In this document: positions 40,866 to 46,924 of the stretch, piece by piece
Layout: the number at the start of each line of letters is the position of its first letter
Numbering within the stretch: the first letter of the stretch is position 1
Source: a virus
IMG/VR virus record: IMGVR_UViG_3300022562_000872
Span: 1-46,924 of that record
Reading direction: 5' to 3' (one strand)
DNA length: 46,924 bases
Program-made: the position numbers and the translations under genes
Notes under the pieces: model-generated
Seen by the model: only the letters and a program-made list of their open reading frames with translations
Database searches by the model: none
What the model was told of the DNA's origin: nothing

Positions 40866-41107
40866 GACGCCCGCTCCTTCCCGAACCTCTGGGCATGGGC
40901 GGCCCGATAGGCGGCGTCCTTGGCGAAGGCGATCACCTGTGCCTCGGAGCACTTCATGGTGAGCCACATCCGGACGGAGCGCATCTGGGGCGCGGTCCCG
41001 TCAATGGCGTCGAGCTGGGCGCTCAGGTAGGTGTGGACCGCTCTCGCATCCTGTGCCTCGCGGAGCAGGGTGCTGAGGGTGGCCATGGTGGGGCGCTGGG
41101 TTGCCAT
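40862..41107 (-). CDS. Early protein, first gene after operator promoter P3
   Basis: 81 residues with a helical pattern (LREAQDARAVHTYLSAQLDA). Its start is preceded by the 22-base leader shared with the DUF932 gene. Unknown function. Confidence 0.5.
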   Translation of the reverse strand: MATQRPTMATLSTLLREAQDARAVHTYLSAQLDAIDGTAPQMRSVRMWLTMKCSEAQVIAFAKDAAYRAAHAQRFGKERAS

Positions 41108-41123
41108 GTGTGAATCCTCACGT
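41102..41123 (-). promoter_or_regulatory. Shared 22-bp translation leader, copy 1
   Basis: Identical to 42890-42911. On the minus strand GTGA and TCAC can pair around GGAT, putting the AGGA ribosome-binding bases in a small stem-loop 5 bases ahead of the ATG. Confidence 0.55.
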
Positions 41124-41155
41124 CGGCGATAGGTGGTTGGTTGTCGGACGAGACA

Positions 41156-41184
41156 AACTTACACTAGTCAGAATGTCCTGTCAA
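41156..41184 (-). promoter_or_regulatory. Operator promoter P3
   Basis: Minus-strand TTGACA and TAAGTT are 17 bases apart; the spacer starts GGACATTCTGACT, a degenerate GGACA-N3-TGTCC palindrome. It drives the gene at 40862-41107 and the exonuclease/RecT block. It overlaps the stop codon of the gene at 41181-41408. Confidence 0.75.
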
Positions 41185-41408
41185 GAGGCGGCCGGTTCTC
41201 CCACGGGCAGGCCGTTGGCCCGGCGCACCTCCGCTATCTCGTACGCCAGCCGGTTGTAGGCCACGTCGTACACATGGGCCAGCATCACGGTCGTGACGTA
41301 CTGGCTGATTTCCTCCTCGGTGTCGCCGTTGCCGCTGTTGTCGTTGAACGCGATCCACTCCACCATCTGCCGCAGGCGGCGGGTGAAGCGTACGGGGCGG
41401 GGGGTCAT
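41181..41408 (-). CDS. Small early protein
   Basis: 75 residues from ATG at 41408. Helical (MVEWIAFNDN, EEEISQYVTTVMLAHVYDV). The stop codon lies within promoter P3. Unknown function. Confidence 0.5.
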   Translation of the reverse strand: MTPRPVRFTRRLRQMVEWIAFNDNSGNGDTEEEISQYVTTVMLAHVYDVAYNRLAYEIAEVRRANGLPVGEPAAS

Positions 41409-41563
41409 GACGCGCCCCCTTCCTTGCGGAGCTGCTCCAGCGCCAGCGTCAACTGAAACAGGCGCTGTTCGGCGTCCACCTTCTGCTGCACCATCCAGTA
41501 CCGAAACCCCTCGGTAGTGTCTCCTGCGGCCACAGCCGCCTTCCATTCGTCCAGCAGCATCAT
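41405..41563 (-). CDS. Very small early protein
   Basis: 52 residues, starting with M-M-L-L-D-E-W-K-A-A and a helical end (FQLTLALEQLRKEGG). It fits exactly between two genes with four-base overlaps at both ends. Unknown function. Confidence 0.45.
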   Translation of the reverse strand: MMLLDEWKAAVAAGDTTEGFRYWMVQQKVDAEQRLFQLTLALEQLRKEGGAS

Positions 41564-41799
41564 GCGCTCCAGAGTTCGGGGATGGCGGCCTGCATGCCTT
41601 GGCGGCGCAGCTCACAGCTGAGAGCGTACTTCGCCTCGCACAGCCGCCGATGGGCTCGGGTTTCCACCCGCTCCAGCCGGATCAGCGTGGTGCCCTTGCG
41701 GTCCCCGGCGTAGTACCGCTCGATCCGGGCGTCAGCCCGCTGATATGCTTGCACCGCTCGGTCGTACCGCTGCCGCAGCGTTCGCAGGGTCTGGGACAT
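41560..41799 (-). CDS. Small early helical protein
   Basis: 79 residues from ATG at 41799 with GGAGGA ahead. Charged and helical with many Arg and Glu (RTLRQRYDRAVQAYQ), a cysteine pair near 54 and 63. Unknown function. Confidence 0.5.
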   Translation of the reverse strand: MSQTLRTLRQRYDRAVQAYQRADARIERYYAGDRKGTTLIRLERVETRAHRRLCEAKYALSCELRRQGMQAAIPELWSA

Positions 41800-41854
41800 G
41801 GCGTCCTCCGTGGGGCGGGCCCCGGCACCGTGCCGGAGCCCTGCCCGGTTGGGG

Positions 41855-42895
41855 TTAGCGGGGCCGGGCGGCCACCGCAACGAGGTCGTTCAGGACCGAC
41901 TGCTTGAGCTGCCCGTAGCTGCCGTCGTACAGCGACTGCAGGCGGTTGCTGCTCGGGAAGATGTCCTCCGTGCCGTGGTCGAGGGCCTGAGTGAGAGCGT
42001 TGTACGCCTCCCATGCCGAGTGATCGCCAGTGTGGCCGATCCCGTCCGTCCACAGCCCGGTCAGCTCGGCCCGGCGACGGACCGTCCGGTCCATGGCGAG
42101 GTCGAAGCGGCGCTGCGCCCCGTCGCCCTTGAAGTTCTCGCGGACCGGCATCGGCAGGGCGGGCTGCAGCACCAGCTGCTTGAACATGGCGTAGTCGAGG
42201 TGCGCCCCCTTCAGCTGGCGGTACTGGACGGCACACACCTCGTACCGCTCCACGATTCCCGTCCACAGGTCGAGCGCCGCATCCACCGTGCGGTTCGCCA
42301 CGTTGCCGGTGTGGCGCACCTTGACCCGCCGCTTGCGGCTCTGCTCGGCCATGCCGAGGGTGTTGGCGCAGACTACCCGAACCGGCGTCTCCCGCACCGT
42401 CACCACCGCCGACCCGTCGTGGCTGTTGCTGACCAGCCCGAACGGCACCACTTCGTCGGCGAACACTTCCTGCACGATGGGGGACGTGATGTTGAAGCGG
42501 ATCATGCCCCAGATCGTCCGGCCTTCCCGCAGCGACCCGGCCGTTTCCCACGTCGCCAGCCCGTTGTCCACCAGCGGCTGGACAGCGCCCAGTGCGTCGC
42601 GGTTCTGCAGGGGGCGGTAGCGGGAGCCGACGACGGCCACGGCGCGGTTCCGGTCCTCGCGGACCACCAGCTTGGAGCCGGGCACTTCCAGATAGTCGCC
42701 GTTCCCGAGGTCGTGGTAGACGGGCTTGAGCGTCACGTCCCAGTCGAGCCCGCTCTGCACCAGCGCCTCGTCCAGCGTCTTGGGCGCTTCGGCGAGGACG
42801 ACGCCCTCCCGGTGCCACGGCGTCTCGATCACCGAGAACATTGCCTTGCGCTCGGTCCCGTCGGCCTGCAGCATCGTGTCGAGTTCGTGTGCCAT
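41855..42895 (-). CDS. DUF932 phage protein
   Basis: 346 residues from ATG at 42895. P-W-H-R-E-G near residue 26, Y-H-D-L-G-N-G-D-Y-L-E-V-P-G, and Y-R-P-L-Q-N-R-D-A show the DUF932 / phage-plasmid-like pattern, with V-V-C-A-N-T-L in the second half. These proteins are common in phage early regions; their role is not known. The shared 22-base leader and promoter P2 sit ahead of it, and it ends in TAA. Confidence 0.75.
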   Translation of the reverse strand: MAHELDTMLQADGTERKAMFSVIETPWHREGVVLAEAPKTLDEALVQSGLDWDVTLKPVYHDLGNGDYLEVPGSKLVVREDRNRAVAVVGSRYRPLQNRDALGAVQPLVDNGLATWETAGSLREGRTIWGMIRFNITSPIVQEVFADEVVPFGLVSNSHDGSAVVTVRETPVRVVCANTLGMAEQSRKRRVKVRHTGNVANRTVDAALDLWTGIVERYEVCAVQYRQLKGAHLDYAMFKQLVLQPALPMPVRENFKGDGAQRRFDLAMDRTVRRRAELTGLWTDGIGHTGDHSAWEAYNALTQALDHGTEDIFPSSNRLQSLYDGSYGQLKQSVLNDLVAVAARPR

Positions 42896-42911
42896 GTGTG
42901 AATCCTCACGT
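42890..42911 (-). promoter_or_regulatory. Shared 22-bp translation leader, copy 2
   Basis: Same sequence as 41102-41123, covering the ATG of the DUF932 gene and its ribosome-binding site. Confidence 0.55.
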
Positions 42912-42948
42912 TGGGGTTGGCCACCGGACCACCCGGCGGCTGAGAACA

Positions 42949-42977
42949 AAGCTACACTAGACATTTTGTCCTGTCAA
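42949..42977 (-). promoter_or_regulatory. Operator promoter P2
   Basis: Minus-strand TTGACA and TAGCTT, 17 bases apart; spacer starts GGACAAAATGTCT, a near-perfect GGACA-N3-TGTCC palindrome. It drives the DUF932 gene and those after it. Confidence 0.8.
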
Positions 42978-42986
42978 GTCCGACTA

Positions 42987-43223
42987 TCAGTCGCCGCGTG
43001 GGAGCAGCTCGTACTCGCCATCGTACAGGCCCACCCCGTACGGGTCGTCAATCAGGGCGGGGGTGGCGATCCAGTACCGGATGTGCCCCTCGCCGGTGGG
43101 CTGGTTCGTCGCCGGGATCACCGGGACGATGGCCCCCTCCTGCAGCTCGGGCAGGCCCTTCGCCCAGCCGGTAACCCACCCGGCGGGGTAGTGCTTCTGG
43201 GTGAGCAGTCGAACGTGTTGCAC
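42987..43223 (-). CDS. Small early protein
   Basis: 78 residues from a GTG at 43223 with AAGGAG ahead. Strand-rich, with I-V-P-V-I-P-A-T and R-Y-W-I-A-T-P, ending with an acidic tail. Function is unknown. Confidence 0.5.
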   Translation of the reverse strand: MQHVRLLTQKHYPAGWVTGWAKGLPELQEGAIVPVIPATNQPTGEGHIRYWIATPALIDDPYGVGLYDGEYELLPRGD

Positions 43224-43225
43224 GG

Positions 43226-43489
43226 TCAGCTCCTTGCGGTGGCGGCCTTGCGGGCCTCGGCCTTGGCACGGCGCAGCTGACCCCGGAACACGTTGCTTCG
43301 GGCCTGCGCCGCTTCGATCAGGACGGTCGTGAAGTAGTCGAGCCGCTTCATGGCCCCCTCGGCCTCGGCCAGATGGGGGAAGGAGGTCGGGTGCTGCTTC
43401 AGCAGGGCGAACGCCTCCACGGCCTGCCGCTCGGCGTGTTCATGGTACTCACGGGCCGAGCGCAGTTCGGAACGCTTGTCACGGGTCAT
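43226..43489 (-). CDS. Small early helical protein
   Basis: 87 residues, charged and helical throughout (AREYHEHAERQAVEAFALL). Basic end with K-A-E-A-R-K-A-A. Unknown function. Confidence 0.5.
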   Translation of the reverse strand: MTRDKRSELRSAREYHEHAERQAVEAFALLKQHPTSFPHLAEAEGAMKRLDYFTTVLIEAAQARSNVFRGQLRRAKAEARKAATARS

Positions 43490-43492
43490 GGG

Positions 43493-43768
43493 TTAGCCCT
43501 CCATCTTGAGACGGGGTTCGTTGGTCGAGTAGCCGTCCGTGGCCACCGTGGTGAGGCCGGACTCAAACCGGAAGCCAGTGTAGGCAGTGTCCGGCTCGTT
43601 GGCGGCCCACTTCTTCACCGCCCGGATCGCGTCCTGCTGGGCCCGGTCGTAACTGGTGGCGCTGGAGAGATGCGAGAACGTGAACCGGAGAGAGAAGCTG
43701 CCACCGTCCATCGTGTAGAACGCGGTGATCCGGCCGGTCGTCTGGAATCGCGGGGTATAGCGGCGCAT
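43493..43768 (-). CDS. Small early protein
   Basis: 91 residues with strands R-I-T-A-F-Y-T-M and S-L-R-F-T-F and a helix Y-D-R-A-Q-Q-D-A-I-R-A. Function is unknown. Ends in TAA. Confidence 0.5.
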   Translation of the reverse strand: MRRYTPRFQTTGRITAFYTMDGGSFSLRFTFSHLSSATSYDRAQQDAIRAVKKWAANEPDTAYTGFRFESGLTTVATDGYSTNEPRLKMEG

Positions 43769-43779
43769 GGTGCCTCCGG

Positions 43780-44076
43780 TTAGCGGTCGGAGCGAACGAC
43801 GTGTTCGCCCAGCTTGATGGCCTTGGCAGCGGAGCGGGGATAGGACAGCCCGCCGTCCACTTCGCTGATCTGCACTTCACGGGGGGCGTCCACAAACACA
43901 TAGGTCTGGCGAGTGGAGCCGTACCAGCGGGGCCGGTTCTCACGGGCCAGCTTGTAGGCCGTGGCTCCGTCCCGACCCTTGCCCCAGCAGTTCGGGCCAA
44001 GCACGACGACGCAGCGGTCCTCGGCGGCCTTGTGGGCCTTGAGCAGTTTGAGCGGGGGAGAGTGGCGAGTAGACAT
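43780..44076 (-). CDS. First early gene, after operator promoter P1
   Basis: 98 residues from ATG at 44076 with GGAGG ahead; longer readings to 44556 run through the promoter and are not used. Contains L-K-L-L-K-A-H-K-A-A, C-V-V-V-L-G-P-N-C-W-G-K-G and T-Y-V-F-V-D-A-P-R. First gene expressed in the early minus-strand unit. No family recognised. Confidence 0.5.
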   Translation of the reverse strand: MSTRHSPPLKLLKAHKAAEDRCVVVLGPNCWGKGRDGATAYKLARENRPRWYGSTRQTYVFVDAPREVQISEVDGGLSYPRSAAKAIKLGEHVVRSDR

Positions 44077-44131
44077 CAGGGAACCTCCGTCGTGAAGTGA
44101 GAGCCATCCGGCAGTCCGGCGACGTGGATCA

Positions 44132-44160
44132 AAGCTAGAGCGGACAAAATGTCCTGTCAA
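44132..44160 (-). promoter_or_regulatory. Operator promoter P1, leftward early
   Basis: Minus-strand TTGACA and TAGCTT, 17 bases apart. The spacer starts with the perfect palindrome GGACATTTTGTCC. Divergent from P4, with about 92 bases between the two -35 boxes. Confidence 0.8.
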
Positions 44161-44252
44161 GGGGCAAATATCATTTGCTGCGGGGGCGGCGCGACCGCGC
44201 TCCATGGGTAGCACGGGGGTGTGACAATCGGCGGGGCGACCAGCTGAAGGGC

Positions 44253-44281
44253 TTGACAGGACAATCTGTCCGGCGTACTTT
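44253..44281 (+). promoter_or_regulatory. Operator promoter P4, rightward
   Basis: TTGACA (44253-44258) and TACTTT (44276-44281) 17 bases apart, with the perfect palindrome GGACAATCTGTCC at 44259-44271. It drives the four plus-strand genes. Confidence 0.85.
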
Positions 44282-44320
44282 AGTAGGGCAGGGCACGACC
44301 ACCCCAACCCCGAGGTTCCC

Positions 44321-44563
44321 ATGTTCGCCACGTTCCAGACGCTGCACCACGATGGCCGCGTCAACGGCGAGGTCCGGATTAACCCGGCCTTCGTCACCAC
44401 GCTGGAGGATGGCCCGCACGGCGAGCTGTACCGCTTCGCCGACCTGCAGACCACCGAAATGCGGATCACCTCCACCCGGATCACGCTGAAGGACAAGCGG
44501 GCTTTCGTGGTGAAGGGGACGCAGGACGAGGTTGCCATCGAGCTGAAGCTGCACACGGCCTAA
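44321..44563 (+). CDS. First gene of the rightward unit
   Basis: 80 residues. Strand-rich with F-A-D-L-Q-T-T-E-M-R-I-T-S-T-R-I-T-L-K and K-R-A-F-V-V-K-G. GAGGT precedes the ATG, about 40 bases after the P4 -10 box. Function is unknown; candidates include an anti-host protein expressed early. Confidence 0.6.
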   Translation: MFATFQTLHHDGRVNGEVRINPAFVTTLEDGPHGELYRFADLQTTEMRITSTRITLKDKRAFVVKGTQDEVAIELKLHTA

Positions 44564-44609
44564 CCCGAGGGGGGCGGCAACGGGACCGCAGCTCGCAAGG
44601 GCTGACACC

Positions 44610-44626
44610 GGAGGGATTCGCCCTCC
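44610..44626 (+). terminator. Small stem-loop in the rightward unit
   Basis: GGAGGG pairs with CCCTCC around ATTCG, between the first and second rightward genes. No T-run follows. It may attenuate transcription or protect message. Confidence 0.4.
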
Positions 44627-44661
44627 ACCGCCCCACTCCCACTCTCACACAGGAGGTCCGG

Positions 44662-45000
44662 ATGGACACACCCCTGAACACACCGATGGACTGCCACTCC
44701 AGAGTGCATGCCACGAACCGCCTGCTGCTGGACGCGGCGGGGCCGCTCGGTGCCTTGCCCGAACCGCAGCAGGCCCGGATTCGGTTGCGGTGTCTGGAGG
44801 CGGCCCTGACGCTGGAGCAGGCCGCCGCCAACGACGGCCTCTACGGTGCCGACCGGGACGACCTGATCGCCGCCACGGGGCGTCGGTGCCGGGAGGATGG
44901 TGCCCACCCCCTGCCGGACGGCAAGCACGGGGCCCTGCTGTTCGTCGGAGCGTTGGACGACGTGACCGGCACCACCATGCTGTCGAGGGTGCTGCCATGA
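44662..45000 (+). CDS. Rightward early protein, unknown
   Basis: 112 residues with AGGAGGT before the ATG. The middle is helical (QQARIRLRCLEAALTLEQAA). The stop overlaps the next start as ATGA. No family recognised. Confidence 0.55.
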   Translation: MDTPLNTPMDCHSRVHATNRLLLDAAGPLGALPEPQQARIRLRCLEAALTLEQAAANDGLYGADRDDLIAATGRRCREDGAHPLPDGKHGALLFVGALDDVTGTTMLSRVLP

Positions 45001-45281
45001 CCCCGGCTAACGACAGTCGCCCCACCGTGCGGTCCATGGTATCCCCCCGGCCGCACCACCACCGCGAGGACGAGTTCGTGGTGGAGCTGCACCGCACGTT
45101 CCTGAAGGTCCGGCCCAAGCGGAGTCGCCGGGGTGGCTCCGCTGAGGTCATTGTCCCGGTGGGCTTGCTCTACCAGCAGGCCCTGACCGCCCGTGTCGAG
45201 GCGGCCCGCCGGGATCGTCAACGCCAGCGCCGCGAAGCAGCGCGGTTGCGGGCTGCATCCAAACCCAGACGGAGGAGATAG
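44997..45281 (+). CDS. Small basic rightward protein
   Basis: 94 residues from ATG at 44997. The C terminus is extremely basic (RRDRQRQRREAARLRA, then RRRR), suggesting nucleic acid binding. Overlaps both neighbours. Function is unknown. Confidence 0.55.
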   Translation: MTPANDSRPTVRSMVSPRPHHHREDEFVVELHRTFLKVRPKRSRRGGSAEVIVPVGLLYQQALTARVEAARRDRQRQRREAARLRAASKPRRRR

Positions 45282-45526
45282 TGCTGCTCGCCGCCCCATC
45301 CCCGACCCCTGTGCGTCCTGCCACGGCCCGGATGATCCGGACGTGGCGGCTCGCTCGGTTGAACCGTGACACCGGCCTGCCCATGACGCAGGCCGAGGTC
45401 GCGGCGTTGTACCGTGTGACCGCCCGAACGTGGAGCCGGTACGAGAATGGGGGGAGTGTGCCCGGTTGGCTGTCCGACCTTGTGCGGCGCGACTACACGC
45501 CGCCCGGCTACTACACCACGGGCTAG
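45281..45526 (+). CDS. Small helix-turn-helix protein, candidate regulator
   Basis: 81 residues from GTG at 45281 with GGAGGAG ahead; the stop of the previous gene overlaps by one base. M-T-Q-A-E-V-A-A-L-Y-R-V-T-A-R-T-W-S-R-Y-E-N-G-G (about residues 35-58) is an Xre-type helix-turn-helix, as in phage repressors. Transcribed from P4, it may bind the GGACA-N3-TGTCC palindrome and control all four promoters. That link is inference. The stop shares CTAG with the stop of the gene on the other strand. Confidence 0.6.
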   Translation: MLLAAPSPTPVRPATARMIRTWRLARLNRDTGLPMTQAEVAALYRVTARTWSRYENGGSVPGWLSDLVRRDYTPPGYYTTG

Positions 45527-46137
45527 GGGGTCCAGCGCACCCCAACCCGGAGGGTGCCCGTGAAGGCCGAGGTGCTGTCTGGCAGGACGCCCAGCTCGGG
45601 ATCGTACACCGGGCTGGGCGTTGTCGTGTAGGTATAGGCCAGCCGGGCCAGCGCCTGCAGGCGGCCCCGGCCGAGGGTGAGGGAGGCGGCCAGCTCGGGC
45701 TTCCAGTCCAGCGTCGTCGTCGCTTCCAGCTCGGGCGTCAGGAACGGGCCCTTGGCCACCCGCTTCCACTGGTCGGCGGCCGTCTGCAGGGAGTCCCCCC
45801 GCTCGCGTTCCACCGCCACCCGCCGCTCACACGTCCCCAGCGCCTGCGTACAGGCCCGGATCGTGGAGTCCGCGACGTACACCAGCACCTCCTTCGGGAT
45901 CGTGTCCACCGTGCCCGGCAGCGTGACCGAATCCCACTTCGTGCGCCAGCTCCGGAGCCGCACCGTGTCCACCCGGTACGCGGCCCGGAGCGAGTCCGCA
46001 ACCACCGCCAGACTGTCCGCTGCGGCGGTGGCTGCGGTCGCTCTCCGCTCCGCTCGACTGATGGCTTGCCGCTGCCATGCCAGCCCGCCCCCGAGCAGGA
46101 GGGCGAGCAGGACGAGCCAGAGGGTGGAGCGGTTCAT
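45523..46137 (-). CDS. Spanin-like membrane protein at the end of the lysis block
   Basis: 204 residues. An N-terminal membrane segment (LWLVLLALLLGGGLAW) is followed by an alanine-rich coiled-coil region (RAERRATAATAAADSLAVVADS), then a paired D-T-V-R-L and D-T-I-P-K linker, and a C-terminal part with strands ELEATTTLDWKPELAASLTL and F-T-G-T-L-R-V-G-V-R-W that may form a surface for the outer membrane. This layout, plus the place after the lysis genes, suggests an inner-membrane spanin or a fused unit. The family is uncertain. Confidence 0.5.
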   Translation of the reverse strand: MNRSTLWLVLLALLLGGGLAWQRQAISRAERRATAATAAADSLAVVADSLRAAYRVDTVRLRSWRTKWDSVTLPGTVDTIPKEVLVYVADSTIRACTQALGTCERRVAVERERGDSLQTAADQWKRVAKGPFLTPELEATTTLDWKPELAASLTLGRGRLQALARLAYTYTTTPSPVYDPELGVLPDSTSAFTGTLRVGVRWTP

Positions 46138-46138
46138 C

Positions 46139-46351
46139 TCACTTCAAGTCCTTCGGTTCCTTCGTCGGCGGCTGCGGCCGGTTGTCGGCGGGCGGCTTGT
46201 TCGGGGTGCGCGGCTTCGGCGGCTCGTACGCTGGGCCGTACCCCTGAATCTGCGTCCCGCGCTGGGCGGCCTGCCGCTTCCGGTAGAAGATGATGCCGAC
46301 CACGATCAGCACCGCCGCGCCCACGAATCCGATCACTGTGCCAAAGCTCAT
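46139..46351 (-). CDS. Small membrane protein with proline-rich tail
   Basis: 70 residues. One hydrophobic helix (VIGFVGAAVLIVVGIIF), a basic patch, and a proline/lysine-rich tail (PPKPRTPNKPPADNRPQPP). Belongs to the lysis block; could bridge the envelope. Function unknown. Confidence 0.5.
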   Translation of the reverse strand: MSFGTVIGFVGAAVLIVVGIIFYRKRQAAQRGTQIQGYGPAYEPPKPRTPNKPPADNRPQPPTKEPKDLK

Positions 46352-46620
46352 GATGTCACTCCTCGGGTGTCCTGTTGACGTAGCCGTACCGCGAACCGCT
46401 CTAACTGCCGAACGTACTCACACTTCAGGCACCGCCGCTTCCCCGTCTTGGGGTTCGGGGGCGGGAGAACGTGATCCCGCTTGCACCGGGTCTGCGCGGC
46501 CTTCAGCCGCCGGTTCGTATCCCCGCCCCGCGCCCCGTGCCGCCGGTTACAGGCCGTGCAGCAGCCGTTCCGACCGGCCGTGACGGCCAGCAGATGCCCG
46601 TGCTGGCACCGGGCTTTCAC
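46348..46620 (-). CDS. Tandem zinc-ribbon protein
   Basis: 90 residues with two repeats of C-x3-H ... C-x2-C: C5-H9 with C21-C24, and C46-H50 with C64-C67. The second unit (C-K-R-D-H onward to R-R-C-L-K-C) resembles the zinc part of phage HNH proteins, but no nuclease residues are seen. DNA or RNA binding is likely. Its 5' end is shared with bases 1-52 through the contig-end overlap, so it follows the exported-protein gene directly. Confidence 0.6.
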   Translation of the reverse strand: MKARCQHGHLLAVTAGRNGCCTACNRRHGARGGDTNRRLKAAQTRCKRDHVLPPPNPKTGKRRCLKCEYVRQLERFAVRLRQQDTRGVTS

Positions 46621-46712
46621 CCCGGCACAAGCTCAAACGTGGCGTACGCGGCCTCGCTGTCGGCGATCTGCTGGGCCACCGGGTTCGTCACCCGCTGGCT
46701 GGCCGCGAACCG
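46569..46712. repeat. Right copy of the contig-end overlap
   Basis: Identical to bases 1-144. After 46712 the sequence lacks 16 bases present at 145-160 and then resumes as a clearly related but diverged version of 161 onward. Merging this copy with 1-144 gives a circle of about 46,568 bp. Confidence 0.9.
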
Positions 46713-46924
46713 TTGCAGTCGTCCGACGCCTTCGACGCCACGGCCCAGCGGTTGTCCTGAAACTGGACCGCGAGGCAGAGCTTCAGCTGCTCGTCGGTGT
46801 GAATCGCGGGGGCCCCGATGGGCAGCGCGAGCGTCACCTTGATAATCGTGTCCACGCCCACCACCGGCGGGGGCGGCGGCGTGTCCGGCTCCGTCCAGCT
46901 CCACGGCACCTTCACGGTGCTGGA
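46617..46924 (-). pseudogene. Diverged, frameshifted partial allele of the exported-protein gene
   Basis: Read on the minus strand from the contig end, the first part encodes a relative of the protein at 49-705: W-S-W-T-E-P-D-T-PPPPP matches W-S-Y-T-E-Q-D-V-PPPPP, and DTIIKVTLALPI matches ETTIKVTMALPI. The frame breaks after D-D-C-N because 16 bases are missing compared with 145-160; the identical C-terminal end (RFAASQRVTN onward) follows in another frame. The 5' end is off the contig. It is best seen as a second strain's allele joined at the overlap, with the 16-base gap either real or an assembly error. A true truncated tandem copy is possible but less likely. Confidence 0.7.

Noticed and set aside
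43780-44556. Longer version of the first early protein
   Set aside because: The extension would run through promoters P1 and P4; the ATG at 44076 has a good ribosome-binding site.
1-46924. CRISPR arrays, transfer RNA genes, integrase
   Set aside because: No spaced direct repeats, no cloverleaf candidates and no tyrosine or serine recombinase noticed. Small tRNA-like elements could be missed without a dedicated search.

Overview
The window looks like one complete genome of a short-tailed (podovirus-type) bacteriophage assembled from a mixed population. The DNA is strongly GC-rich and almost gap-free: no stretch over 300 bases lacks a gene, and most neighbouring genes overlap by 1 to 8 bases. 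Bases 1-144 recur exactly at 46569-46712, so the contig closes on itself as a circle of about 46,568 bp. The last 212 bases (46713-46924) are a diverged version of the sequence following base 144, which points to a second strain in the sample. Circular closure with an HK97/P22-like head set fits headful packaging of permuted DNA. The host cannot be named; a candidate exported protein and a spanin-like gene suggest a Gram-negative host with high GC.

Nearly all genes lie on the minus strand, so the map reads right to left. The early region starts near 44160 and runs to about 33080. It holds many small unknown proteins, a DUF932 protein, a YqaJ/lambda-type exonuclease with a RecT annealing protein, an IS3-OrfA-like helix-turn-helix protein, a replication-initiator-like protein, a G39P-like helicase loader, an HExxH metallopeptidase-like protein and a small PD-(D/E)XK nuclease (DUF1064-like). 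No polymerase, primase, helicase or integrase is visible, so the phage probably uses the host replisome and shows no sign of integrating.

From about 33000 to 1750 lie packaging and virion genes: a probable small terminase, large terminase, several small membrane proteins, a LuxR/sigma-type HTH protein, portal, scaffold, major capsid protein, a possible decoration protein, a set of beta-rich surface or appendage proteins, a protein with 13 copies of a VTVVANDA-type repeat, P22-like neck proteins, and then probable ejection proteins ending in a 3121-residue giant with a duplicated polyvalent-protein domain. The lysis block follows (1751 to 1, continuing across the junction to 46620-45523): holin, a DUF5675 protein that may be the lytic enzyme, an exported protein, a zinc-ribbon protein and a spanin-like membrane protein.

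A four-gene plus-strand unit (44321-45526) opposes this circle of minus-strand genes and meets the lysis block tail to tail, sharing a CTAG. The clearest new structure is regulatory: four promoters (three minus, one plus) share TTGACA, a 17-bp spacer containing the palindrome GGACA-N3-TGTCC, and a -10 box, suggesting one repressor controls both arms. The plus unit ends with a small HTH protein that could be that regulator. Two early genes also share a 22-bp leader that places the ribosome-binding site inside a small inverted repeat. A beta-rich neck protein is split by an in-frame TAA in the middle of a fibronectin-like domain.
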